64,000 nucleotides of DNA from an uncultured Eubacteriales bacterium. GTDB lineage: Bacteria; Bacillota; Clostridia; Oscillospirales; Acutalibacteraceae. The stretch lies in assembly GCA_934454845.1 (NCBI GenBank), contig CAKSGV010000007.1, forward strand, positions 1 to 64,000, in the 5' to 3' direction. Of this stretch, positions 15,526 through 24,300 are shown piece by piece. Both the position numbers and the translations under genes were made by a program. Positions within the stretch are counted from its first letter, which is position 1, and every line of letters begins with the position of its first letter. The notes below the pieces were generated by a model. That model had not been told where the DNA came from. It saw only the letters and a list, made by a program, of their open reading frames with translations, and ran no database searches.

Positions 15526-15660
15526 TTTGGGAATATCCCAAAAATCCAAAATCAAATTTGCCGTGTGTGGCTGCACACGCTTTGCTTGCTATTCCACAAG
15601 AATGGCAGGCAAAACAAATTTGATTTTTGGTGAGTGGGTACTCACTCGCTTTGCTTGCTA
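15526..15660 (+). other. structured leader with two hairpin-GCTTTGCTTGCTA modules
   Basis: A perfect small hairpin (TTTGGGA/TCCCAAA, 15526-15542) is followed by a long paired arm (15546-15560 with 15615-15630, one bulged base). Inside lies CGTGTG-CACACG (15562-15579) running into GCTTTGCTTGCTA (15579-15591). After the right arm comes GTGAGT-ACTCAC (15630-15645) running into the same 13-mer (15648-15660). The two modules share plan but not hairpin sequence. It lies just upstream of the TnpW-like and recombinase genes, so it may be a leader RNA or a recombinase or replication site. Confidence 0.6.
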
Positions 15661-15704
15661 CTCTCAAAAATTACTTATTATCACGAAAGAAAGGTGTTTT
15701 GAAA

Positions 15705-15902
15705 ATGAATAATGATAACAAATTTAAAGTGTCAATCCAAAGTGTGTTAGATTATGAATTGCCCGATATTGTGGTTAAACTTGAGGATTGCAAAACCGAA
15801 TATATCTTTACCGGAACATACGAAGGCAACAGAGCAATTTCAGCAAAACTATTAAAACTTATCGAAAACGACAAAACTTTTACGGAAGGGGCTGACAAAT
15901 AA
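15705..15902 (+). CDS. TnpW-like small transposon protein
   Basis: 65 aa from ATG 15705, preceded by AAAGGTG; a longer in-frame start at 15627 runs through the structured leader and is unlikely. Small, soluble and acidic, with a beta-rich centre (VKLEDCKTEYIFTGTYEGNR) and an ending AKLLKLIENDKTF. Size, the KLLKLIEND-type tail and position just before a large serine recombinase fit the TnpW family of Tn4451-like elements, whose function is unknown. Family placement is tentative. Probably cotranscribed with the recombinase 75 bases downstream. Confidence 0.55.
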   Translation: MNNDNKFKVSIQSVLDYELPDIVVKLEDCKTEYIFTGTYEGNRAISAKLLKLIENDKTFTEGADK

Positions 15903-15977
15903 GAAAATGAGCGTTAAAATAATGCAAGCAATTCTGTTATGGCAGACTGTCCAAACGAAAAGGAGGATAAAAATTTT

Positions 15978-17603
15978 ATGAGACAGTCTGAAAAATTTAC
16001 AATTCTATATTGCCGCTTGAGCCGAGATGATGAACTTCAAGGCGACAGCAACAGTATTGTAAATCAAAAAAATATTTTAAGCAAATACGCAAAGGAAAAC
16101 GGCTTTAAAAACTTGCGGTTTATAGTTGATGACGGTTATTCGGGAACTAATTTTCAAAGACCCGGCTGGAATGAATTATTGGAACTTATTGAGAACAACA
16201 AAGTCGAAACAATTATTGTAAAAGATATGTCAAGACTTGGGCGTGATTATCTGAAAGCCGGGTTTTATACAGAGGTAATGTTTGTCGAGAAAAATATCCG
16301 TTTTATTGCTATCAACAATGGCATTGACAGTTCAAATCAAACTGACAGTGATTTCACTCCGTTTTTGAATATCATAAACGAATGGTATGCAAAGGACACA
16401 AGCAAAAAAATCAGAGCCGTTATGAAAGCAAAAGGCGAATCGGGAAAGTATTTGACAACCAGACCGCCGTTTGGATATACGAAAAGTCCCGATGACAAAA
16501 CAAAATGGATTGTTGATGATGAGGCTGCACGGGTTGTCAAAATGATTTTTGATTTATGTCTTGAAGGCTACGGAACAACTCAAATCGCACGAATACTGAA
16601 AGACAAAAAAGTATTAACGCCGTTTTCATATTGGAACACTAAAGGACAAGTATTTAAGTGCTCAGAAAATCCGTATAATTGGTCTGCAGATACCATTGCG
16701 GGAATTATTGACAAAAAAGAATACTTGGGGCATACGGTAAATTTCAAAACCTATAAGCAGTCATACAAAAGCAAAAAGAAAATGTATAACCCCGAAGAAA
16801 AGCAGCTTATATTTGAAAACACGCACGAAGCAATTATTGATGCCGATACTTGGGAAAAAGTGCAGGAACTGAGAAAGAACAAATGCAGACCGTCAAAAAC
16901 AGGCAAAACAAATATGTTTTCCGGCATTGCCTATTGTGCCGATTGCGGACAAAAATTATATTACTGCACAAGCAATTATTTTGAAAGCCGTCAAGACCAT
17001 TTTGTGTGTTCAACTTCACGAAAAGGCAAGGAATATTGTTTAACTCATTTTATTCGTGCCGTTGTCCTTGAAAAAGGCGTGCTTGCACATTTGAAATATG
17101 TGATTGGATATGTTTCAGCCTATGAAAAACAATTTCGAGAAATCATGGGTGCAAGGCAAAAAGCAGAGGTCAAAAAAGAAATATCCTCAAAGAAAAAACT
17201 GCTTTTAAAATGCGAAAATCGTATCAGCGAATTGGACAGGCTTTTCAAAAACATTTATGAGGACAAAACCAATGGAGTTTTGAGCGAAAACAGATTTCAA
17301 ATGCTTGCGGACGATTACGAAAAAGAACAACAGGAGTTGGAATTAAAAATTGTTTCTCTGTCGGCAGAAATATCAGATACCGAACAACAAAGCGACAATT
17401 TGAAACGGTTTATTTCAAAGATACATAAATATCTTGATTTGCAGGAATTAACCCCCACAGTTTTAAATGATATGGTAAAGCGAGTGTATGTTCACGCACC
17501 GCAAACCGTTGACGGAAAACGCACACAACAGATTGATATTTGCTATGATTTGGTCGGAATATTGCCGATGTCATTACTTAACAAAAACGACGAAACGGCA
17601 TAG
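15978..17603 (+). CDS. large serine recombinase (TnpX/TndX-like)
   Basis: 541 aa from ATG 15978, which has AGGAGG at 15961-15966; a frame start at 15939 lies before that site. The N-terminal resolvase domain (about 1-150) has the nucleophile Ser in YCRLSRDDE (about residue 15), SIVNQKNIL and VKDMSRLGRDYLKAG. A recombinase domain follows (about 165-280, RPPFGYTKSPDDKTKW), then a Cys4-type zinc ribbon (YCADCGQKLYYC plus a later CSTS and YC pair, about 310-355) and a coiled-coil tail. It would excise and insert the element by GA-dinucleotide crossover. It is the last gene before the right end and is the only mobility enzyme present. Confidence 0.93.
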   Translation: MRQSEKFTILYCRLSRDDELQGDSNSIVNQKNILSKYAKENGFKNLRFIVDDGYSGTNFQRPGWNELLELIENNKVETIIVKDMSRLGRDYLKAGFYTEVMFVEKNIRFIAINNGIDSSNQTDSDFTPFLNIINEWYAKDTSKKIRAVMKAKGESGKYLTTRPPFGYTKSPDDKTKWIVDDEAARVVKMIFDLCLEGYGTTQIARILKDKKVLTPFSYWNTKGQVFKCSENPYNWSADTIAGIIDKKEYLGHTVNFKTYKQSYKSKKKMYNPEEKQLIFENTHEAIIDADTWEKVQELRKNKCRPSKTGKTNMFSGIAYCADCGQKLYYCTSNYFESRQDHFVCSTSRKGKEYCLTHFIRAVVLEKGVLAHLKYVIGYVSAYEKQFREIMGARQKAEVKKEISSKKKLLLKCENRISELDRLFKNIYEDKTNGVLSENRFQMLADDYEKEQQELELKIVSLSAEISDTEQQSDNLKRFISKIHKYLDLQELTPTVLNDMVKRVYVHAPQTVDGKRTQQIDICYDLVGILPMSLLNKNDETA

Positions 17604-17620
17604 AATAAACTATGCCGTTT
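17593..17620. terminator. hairpin at the recombinase stop, right end of element
   Basis: Perfect 11-bp stem AAACGGCATAG/CTATGCCGTTT with a 6-nt loop, its left arm containing the recombinase stop codon. On the minus strand it is followed by a T-rich run (GTCGTTTTTGTT), so it can terminate read-through from the DUF4364 gene whose own terminator was split. Confidence 0.65.
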
Positions 17621-17634
17621 CATCGAAAACAATG

Positions 17635-17646
17635 TTACTGTTTTAT
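17635..17646 (-). repeat. right-end copy of the element's terminal inverted repeat
   Basis: TTACTGTTTTAT, exact inverse complement of the word at 8954-8965, ending one base before the right GA. Confidence 0.7.
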
Positions 17647-17670
17647 TGAGGGCACCCTTTCAGCTCTTTT

Positions 17671-18219
17671 TTATTCTGTTATGTTTTCTATAAAAAGTGA
17701 ATAGATCTTAGCGGGATTGTCTAAAAATTTCTCTTTGATTATCTTTGCCTGATCCTCGTCGGTTATCTGTAAAGTTACGGAGAAAAATGGAATATTTCTG
17801 TCTAAGATCGAGCAGGTATAATATAATTTTCCATTTTCCTTTTTAAGCTCAAAGCTTGTGTCTTTAGCGTTTTTAAATCTTGAAAGCATTTTAATAGCCG
17901 CTGCATAAGCCCTGTCTTTTACCGAATAAGAAATCGAAGTCTTTAAGGTTTCGGCGGTGTTTTTGCCGGATTCCGTTATTATATATGTATCTTCTTTTTC
18001 GTCGTACTGCTCGATCTGTCCGTTTCTCGCCAATGTTACTATAGCGTCGCTTACCTCAAAGGCGTTTGCAATTCCCTCATAATGCAGAAGATTTGCAAGC
18101 ATATTTGCAGGTATCGGCTCGTTGATAGTAGCAAGAAGATAGCATATAAGAATCTTTATATCAGTAGTGTTAAAAAGTCCGCCGAGTTTTACCCCGGCTC
18201 CGGAAGCATTGTTTTCCAA
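17671..18219 (-). CDS. DUF4364 family protein
   Basis: 182 aa, soluble. The N-terminal half (KILICYLLATINEPIPANMLANLLHYEGIANAFEVSDAI, then TESGKNTAETL) reads as a winged helix of the kind seen in DUF4364, a clostridial family of unknown function probably acting as a transcription factor. The C-terminal half (about 95-180) is beta-rich with no known motif. Convergent with serA; the insertion of the mobile element came within two bases of its stop codon region but left the gene intact. Confidence 0.85.
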   Translation of the reverse strand: MENNASGAGVKLGGLFNTTDIKILICYLLATINEPIPANMLANLLHYEGIANAFEVSDAIVTLARNGQIEQYDEKEDTYIITESGKNTAETLKTSISYSVKDRAYAAAIKMLSRFKNAKDTSFELKKENGKLYYTCSILDRNIPFFSVTLQITDEDQAKIIKEKFLDNPAKIYSLFIENITE

Positions 18220-18293
18220 TTACGATTACTCCTTATATTATATTACATTTATATATTATAAGGAATTTTTTTGATTCTTTCAAGTGTTTATTA

Positions 18294-18611
18294 TTATCCG
18301 TCGTAATTTTCTATAAATTTTTCAGCCTCTTCGGGATTTTTTATAATGATACCGTTTTCAAGATCAGCTCTATCTTTTAACGGGAGAGTGTCAAAAACTA
18401 TTTCGTTATACGTAAGGATCACTTTTTCGTTTTCAGTAAGAACAACTTTATTTCCGATTTCCTTCAAAACATACTTTTTTTGATCAGTCTTGCTTTCTTT
18501 TTCAAGCAAAATTGCACAGGAAAGAGAAAAAAAGGCAATCATAACTATTGTTATAAATAAAAAATAAAACTTTTTACCTACCATTTTTATCACCGAAATT
18601 ATTTTGCGCAA
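18294..18611 (-). CDS. BofC-like small membrane protein
   Basis: 105 aa with one N-terminal membrane helix (about residues 13-32) and a short extracytoplasmic domain. The pattern KYVLKEIGNKVVLTENEKVILTYN, then DTLPLKDRADLENGIII and PEEAEKFIENY resembles the C-terminal domain of BofC-type proteins found in many clostridia, in which YxLKEYxGKxAxF and TLPxxDxxxLxxGI are conserved. Function unproven; BofC in Bacillus tunes sporulation signalling. It is transcribed away from the class A PBP gene and shares its upstream region. Confidence 0.55.
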   Translation of the reverse strand: MRKIISVIKMVGKKFYFLFITIVMIAFFSLSCAILLEKESKTDQKKYVLKEIGNKVVLTENEKVILTYNEIVFDTLPLKDRADLENGIIIKNPEEAEKFIENYDG

Positions 18612-18633
18612 TTTTTAAAAAGTTTATACACTA

Positions 18634-18662
18634 TTGAAAAAACAGTAAAAATATGGTACACT
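18634..18662 (+). promoter_or_regulatory. promoter of the first class A PBP gene
   Basis: TTGAAA (18634-18639), 17-base spacer, TACACT (18657-18662); the AAGGAG site and ATG 18698 follow. Confidence 0.65.
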
Positions 18663-18697
18663 AGCTGTGTATATTTTTTAAAGGAGCATTTAAATAA

Positions 18698-20962
18698 ATG
18701 AGTGATAAGGATTTTTTCAGCTACAGCTCTTTCGGAGAAGAGAATAATAATGAAAATAAATCACTTGATCTTAACAGCTTTTCAACGGAAGAACCGGAGC
18801 CCGAGAAAAAAGGTAAATTCAATTTTTTTAAGAAGAAATCCAAAAAAGAAATAATTAAAACTGTCATCACCGTTTGTCTGATTGCAGTTATTTCAGTCAG
18901 CCTTTTAATAGGCGGATTTGTTGCTTATGTTTTTACCACGGTTGACGGTAAGATAGACCAGGATCTCAATGATTTGAAACTTAATTTCACTACCACTGTT
19001 TATGCTAAGGATGGAAGCGGGAATTGGCAGGAATATCAGCGCCTGCACGGCGAGTTTAATAGAATTTGGGTGTCTTATAACCAAGAATCCGCTCAGGCGG
19101 AGGATAAAGAATATACGGGTATTCCGCAAAACCTCGTAAATGCTTTCGTTGCTATAGAGGACAAGCGATTTTTCTCTCACCCCGGTGTTGACTGGAAGCG
19201 CACGACCAAGGCTTTCCTTAATATGGCGCTCCATTCTTCCACAAGTTACGGCGGATCGACTATCACTCAGCAACTTGTTAAAAATATAATGAGCGATAAT
19301 GAGAAAACCGCCAGCAGAAAAATAAGAGAAATTATGCGAGCAAGGTATGTTGAAAGTACCTATTCCAAAGAAACTATTATGGAATGTTACTTAAATACCA
19401 TTGCACTCGGTCACGGAATGTACGGCGTAGAGGTCGCCTCTAACTATTATTTCGGAAAATCCGTTAAGGATCTTTCTGTTTTAGAGTGCGCAACGCTCGC
19501 GTCTATCACAAAAAGCCCCTCAACTTATTCGCCTGACGATAATCCCGAGAATAATAAACAGCGCAGGGAAGTCGTGCTTAAAGAAATGCTTAAGCAGGAC
19601 TATATAACCGAGAAAGAATACGAAGAGGCGCTTAAGGAAGATGTTAAAATAGTAGCCTCAAAAGAGGCTATAAGCGAATCTGATGTAAATTCATATTATG
19701 TTGAGGCGCTTATAAGAGAAATTGCAACCGATCTTTCTAAAGAACTTGACTGCACCGTTGAAGAGGCTACAACTAAATTTTACAACGGCGGATATAAGGT
19801 CTACTCGAATCTTGATATGCGTATTCAAAACAGTATTGACAGCGTGTTCACAGATACCTCATATGCATTAAAAGGAAAAGACGGACAGACTTTGCAGGGT
19901 TCTTTTACGATTATAGATTATAAGGGTAACGTCGTAGGTCTTTCGGGCGGTATCGGCAAGAAAACCACAAACCTCGGTAGTAAAGGTCTTAACCGTGCGA
20001 CAGACGCCAAGCGCCAGCCGGGTTCAACTATGAAGCCTATCGCGGCGTATGCTCCCGCTTTGGAAAACGGTCTTATAACCTATTCGACAATGCTTGAAGA
20101 TAAAGCAACAGCTTATAATAATGGCTGGATTCCTAAAAACTGGTATAATTATTACAGCGGCAAAACAACCGTTAAATTTGCGCTTGAAAGATCAATGAAT
20201 ACAATACCTGTATATCTTGTAAATAAGCTTACTCCTCAGGTGTGCTATGATTTTCTCACGCAAAAGCTCGGTATAACAACACTCAATGCCCCTGATGATA
20301 TAAACTTATCTCCTCTCGGAATGGGCGGTACAAACGGCGGTATAAATACCTATGAGTCCGCCGCGGCATTCGCCGTGTTCGGAAATAAGGGACTTTATTA
20401 TAAACCGACTTTTTATACTAAGGTCTGCGATCAGTACGGCGAAGTGATCCTCGAAAAGAAAGTTAAGCCCACCGTTGCGATCGGTGAAGATACCGCAACG
20501 ATTATGAATAAGCTTCTTCAGAATGTCGTTTACGGCGCGCAGGGAACAGGCGCGCAGGCGAAGAATTATATCAAGAATATGAAATTTTACGCAAAAACAG
20601 GTACTACCAATGATCAGAACGACCTTTGGTTTGTCGGCGGAACGCCTTATTATGTCGCCTCATGCTGGTGCGGTTACGATAAGCAGCAGGGCATATCCAC
20701 AAGCACGATAGCTCTGAGAATGTGGGGAGCGGTAATGCAAAAAGTACACGAGGGCCTCGAGCCTAAGGAATTTACGGACAGCACCTATGTTCATAAGCGC
20801 TATTACTGCACTTCCACCGGCTTGCTCGCAACGAATGCCTGCCCCTCAAAGGATATAGGATATTATACGGATAATAATTCCCCCGAGGCATGCACGACCC
20901 ACGGCGGAGAACTGCTAGACGCTCCTCAGCCCGAAAAAACGGAAGAAACTAAAACTGAATAA
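18698..20962 (+). CDS. class A penicillin-binding protein (PBP1A-like)
   Basis: 754 aa. A cytoplasmic N-terminus of about 50 residues, one membrane helix (about 54-80), a GT51 glycosyltransferase domain with AIEDKRFFSHPGVDWKRT (catalytic Glu about 153) and GGSTITQQLVKN, then a transpeptidase domain with GSTMKP (active Ser about 442), SMN and AKTGTTNDQNDLW. It polymerises and cross-links peptidoglycan outside the membrane. A short Cys-containing C-terminal tail (about 690-754) resembles the small extension of clostridial PBP1A proteins. A paralogue of similar length lies at 28109-30370. Confidence 0.95.
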   Translation: MSDKDFFSYSSFGEENNNENKSLDLNSFSTEEPEPEKKGKFNFFKKKSKKEIIKTVITVCLIAVISVSLLIGGFVAYVFTTVDGKIDQDLNDLKLNFTTTVYAKDGSGNWQEYQRLHGEFNRIWVSYNQESAQAEDKEYTGIPQNLVNAFVAIEDKRFFSHPGVDWKRTTKAFLNMALHSSTSYGGSTITQQLVKNIMSDNEKTASRKIREIMRARYVESTYSKETIMECYLNTIALGHGMYGVEVASNYYFGKSVKDLSVLECATLASITKSPSTYSPDDNPENNKQRREVVLKEMLKQDYITEKEYEEALKEDVKIVASKEAISESDVNSYYVEALIREIATDLSKELDCTVEEATTKFYNGGYKVYSNLDMRIQNSIDSVFTDTSYALKGKDGQTLQGSFTIIDYKGNVVGLSGGIGKKTTNLGSKGLNRATDAKRQPGSTMKPIAAYAPALENGLITYSTMLEDKATAYNNGWIPKNWYNYYSGKTTVKFALERSMNTIPVYLVNKLTPQVCYDFLTQKLGITTLNAPDDINLSPLGMGGTNGGINTYESAAAFAVFGNKGLYYKPTFYTKVCDQYGEVILEKKVKPTVAIGEDTATIMNKLLQNVVYGAQGTGAQAKNYIKNMKFYAKTGTTNDQNDLWFVGGTPYYVASCWCGYDKQQGISTSTIALRMWGAVMQKVHEGLEPKEFTDSTYVHKRYYCTSTGLLATNACPSKDIGYYTDNNSPEACTTHGGELLDAPQPEKTEETKTE

Positions 20963-20975
20963 AAAGGTAAAATTA

Positions 20976-21017
20976 AACCCCCGTAAGTTATGTAGATTCG
21001 TAACTTACGGGGTTTTT
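20976..21017 (+). terminator. terminator of the first PBP gene
   Basis: AACCCCCGTAAGTTA pairs with TAACTTACGGGGTT across a short loop, followed by a T-run; its A-rich left side could also serve the convergent Xre gene. Confidence 0.85.
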
Positions 21018-21025
21018 GTATTTAT

Positions 21026-21283
21026 TCAAATGTTTTTATTATCGGCAGATAATAATTCGGAAATTTCCACATTTAAAGCACGCGCAAAAATCACTAAATC
21101 AATGTCAGTAACAAACCTTTCGCCGTTTTCAACCCGACGGATAAAATAGTGGTCAACATCGTAACCGAGAAGCTGCATTTTTGTAGCAAGTTTTCGCTGA
21201 GAAATACCTTTAGATAGCCTGATTTCGGCAATTTTTTTGCCGGTAATGTTATTCGTTCCGTCAGAGGCTTTTATTTTAAACAT
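21026..21283 (-). CDS. Xre-family transcriptional regulator
   Basis: 85 aa, nearly all one Cro/C1 helix-turn-helix domain: GKKIAEIRLSKGISQRKLATKMQLLGYDVDHYFIRRVENGERFVTDIDL. The DVDHYFIRRVENG variant is of the type seen in many gut clostridia. Transcribed away from the collagen-like gene and separated from it by 108 bases holding a promoter and a palindrome, so it probably represses that gene, itself, or both. Confidence 0.85.
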   Translation of the reverse strand: MFKIKASDGTNNITGKKIAEIRLSKGISQRKLATKMQLLGYDVDHYFIRRVENGERFVTDIDLVIFARALNVEISELLSADNKNI

Positions 21284-21306
21284 AAAAATTCCTCATTTAT
21301 TTTCAG

Positions 21307-21365
21307 TTGATATTTTCTTTATTATATGCTATAATCAAAAAAACTGTGGTGAATAGTGTTCACCA
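21307..21365 (+). promoter_or_regulatory. promoter and palindromic operator of the collagen-like gene
   Basis: TTGATA (21307-21312), 17-base spacer, TATAAT (21330-21335). Twelve bases on is a perfect palindrome TGGTGAA-5 nt-TTCACCA (21347-21365) placed over the expected transcription start, a good position for the divergent Xre protein. Confidence 0.75.
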
Positions 21366-21391
21366 ATATATAAGCGAAACGAGGAATTTAG

Positions 21392-24300
21392 ATGAAATCA
21401 TCAATTTTAAAACGCACGATAAGTATTATAGTTTCGGCAGTGCTGGTTATAAGTGCGTCAGTAGCTACTTCTTTAATTGTAAGCAGAAAAAGGAATGTAA
21501 CTGCGGTAACAAAAATAAAAAACGGAATGTCGGCATACGAATTGGCTGTAAAAAGCGGTTATAAAGGTGATATGAGCGAATGGCTTGAATCCTTAAAAGG
21601 TAAATCGGCTTACCAAACGGCAAAAGAAGCAGGCTTTTCAGGCTCGGAAAAAGAATATAAAGAAGCCGTAAAAAATTTGGCAGATAATAAAGTAAATATT
21701 AAAACAGCTTCTTTTGACGATAAAGGACAGCTATTGATAACAATGTCTGATAATACCGTTATTAATTTAGGTAAAGCTGTAGGTGCAGACGGCAAAAACG
21801 GAAATAATGGTAAATACGGAATAAGCATTTCTGACGCAAAAATAGAAAACGGAGAATTTATTCTTAAGTTTACTAACGGCGAAACAGTAAATTTAGGTAA
21901 TATTACGGGTATGCGCGGAGAAAAAGGTTATTCTGCTTATGAAATCGCTTTGATGACAGGCAGTACGACTGCCTCATCAGAATCCGAATGGATTACAAGC
22001 CTAAAGGGCGAAAAAGGCGATACCGGTGCTTCGGGTGCAGTTGGAGCAAAAGGTGATAAGGGAGAAAAAGGTGACAAAGGTGATACAGGTGAAAAAGGAG
22101 AACAAGGTTTAAAAGGTGATACCGGAGCAACGGGCGCTCAAGGCGAAAAGGGCGACAAAGGAGATAAGGGTGAAACCGGTGCGACAGGTGCACAAGGTGA
22201 AAAGGGAGATGCAGGTTTAAAAGGTGCAGACGGAAAGTCGACTTATGAAATAGCTAAGGAAAACGGTTTTACAGGTACAAAATCCGAATGGCTCAATTCT
22301 TTAAAAGGTCTTGACGGATCAAACGGTAAATCTGCTTTTGAAATAGCAAAGCTTGCAGGACTTACTTCGGCTGAAACAGAATCAGAGTGGATAGCCAGCC
22401 TTAAAGGAAGTAAAGGAGATATCGGTGCGACAGGTGCCAAAGGGGAAAAAGGCGATACAGGTGATAGGGGCGATAACGGTAAGTCTGCTTTCGAAATAGC
22501 AAAGGATAACGGATTTATAGGAACAGAGGAAGAATGGATAAGCTCATTAAAGGGTGCTAAAGGTGACAGAGGTGCAACCGGTGCTAAAGGTGAAAAAGGC
22601 GATACAGGAGCGACAGGATCTCAGGGTGAAAAAGGAGATAAAGGTGATAAGGGTGATACCGGGGCAAAAGGTGACGACGGCGATTCGGCATATGAGCTCG
22701 CGGTCAGAAATGGGATAATTGATTCTTCTGTTTCCGAAACCGATTGGCTTAATTCTTTAAAAGGTACAGACGGCAAAAAAGGAAATGACGGAGTAGGAAT
22801 TAATGATATAACAATAGATGATACAAATGGTAAGATGACTATAACTCTTACAGATTCGTCAAAAAAGTATGTATTTAATGTTAAGGGTCCTAAAGGAGAT
22901 CAGGGTGACACCGGAGCAACAGGTGCTCAGGGTGAAAAAGGAGATAACGGTAAATCTGCATTCGAAATAGCAAAGTTAATTGGAGCTACGACTGCCGAAA
23001 CGGAAGATGATTGGATAGCGAGTCTTAAAGGCGAAAAGGGTGATAAAGGAGATAAAGGTGATACAGGTGCTCAAGGCGCCCAAGGTGAAAAGGGCGAAAC
23101 AGGTTTAACGGGAGCAGACGGAAAATCGGCTTATGAAATTGCTAAGGATAACGGCTTTACAGGCTCAAAATCAAAATGGCTCGAATCATTAAAAGGATTG
23201 CAGGGACAAAACGGCAAATCTGCATATGAGATTGCAAAGAGCGCAGGTCTTACAACTGCCACAAGTGAGAAAATTTGGATAGAAAGCCTTAAAGGAGATA
23301 AAGGAGATATCGGAGAAACAGGTGCTACCGGTGCCAAAGGAGATAACGGCAAGTCTGCATATGAGATTGCAAAGGACAACGGCTTTTCAGGCGCTGAAAA
23401 AGAATGGCTGAATTCTTTGAAAGGAGAAACCGGCGCAGCAGGCACACAAGGTGAAAAGGGCGACAAAGGAGATAAGGGTGACACCGGTGCGACAGGTGCA
23501 CAAGGTGAAAAAGGAAATTCTGTTGAAAATGTTTTTATAGACGATAATGATTATCTCGTAGTAACCCTTTCCGACGGAAAAACAATAACGATAACAAAAT
23601 CCCTAAGAGGAGCAAAAGGCGAGACCGGAAACGGAATAAAGTCAATTGAGCTTACAAGCGATTACAAACTAAAGATAAGCTATACCGATTCTTCAAAAGC
23701 AGACGATTATTTCACTCTGCAAAAAGGAGAAAAGGGTGATAAAGGCGACAGCCCGATTCTTTCTTTTGATTCGGTTAGCGGTGAATTGTTGGTAAAATAT
23801 TCTGAAACCGAAACGCATATATCTCTCGGTGTTGTTAAAGGCAAGGACGGTAGTGACGGAAGAGGCATAGAAAAGACTGAAATTATTAACGGTGAACTTA
23901 TTATTTCTTATACTGACGGAACTTCGCAAAATGCCGGAAAATTGAGCAGCAGTACAGAGGAAACAGAGCTAATATTTGTTGAATTAGAAGACAGTACTTA
24001 CGGAGTAAGAGCCGGAGAAAAAGCTAAAAATACGGCAGTTATAACTATTCCTGATACATATAACGGAAAAGCGATAACGCAGATATGTGAATCGGGATTT
24101 GAAAACTTATCAAAGCTTACAGAAATTATAATTCCTGATTCCGTTACGGAAATAGGCTCTTATGCTTTTTACAACTGCTCAAAATTGAACAATATAACTT
24201 TACCTGAAAATTTAATAACCATAGGAGAATATTCATTTTCAAACTGTATTTCTTTAGAAGCAATTACTATTCCTGCTAAAGTTACAACTATAAAAAAATT

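Larger units (their letters stand above)
8938..17649. mobile_element. 8.7 kb serine-recombinase element carrying a FokI-type R-M system
   Basis: The element sits inside what was a convergent terminator: the left arm AAAAAAGAGCTGA (8925-8937) remains at one end and the matching right arm TCAGCTCTTTTTT (17660-17672) at the other. Both junctions carry a GA dinucleotide (8936-8937 and 17648-17649), the crossover dinucleotide known for TnpX/TndX-type large serine recombinases. Rejoining the flanks at GA restores a 16-bp stem with a 10-nt loop. Contents in order: terminator hairpin, Xre-ImmA gene, DUF5986-like gene, FokI-like endonuclease, FokI-like methylase, a structured leader, a TnpW-like gene and the recombinase. 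No relaxase, coupling protein or conjugation genes are present. The exact edges depend on the GA rule and could shift a base or two. Confidence 0.85.

Noticed and set aside
15503..15712. Plus-strand frames through the structured leader
   Set aside because: The frames overlap repeated hairpin modules and have no ribosome binding site; Cys/Thr-rich translations reflect the repeats.
8938..17649. Integrative conjugative element
   Set aside because: No relaxase, VirD4-type coupling protein, VirB4-type ATPase or replication initiator is present, so it cannot be self-transmissible as seen.
21610..23484. Long minus-strand frames opposite the collagen-like gene
   Set aside because: Shadow frames produced by the repeated GGT/GAA codons; no start signals and Pro/Leu/Ser-rich translations.
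22000..23520. Tandem DNA repeats that might be a CRISPR array
   Set aside because: The repeats are in frame within the collagen-like gene, have no constant-length spacers, and code for GXY runs.
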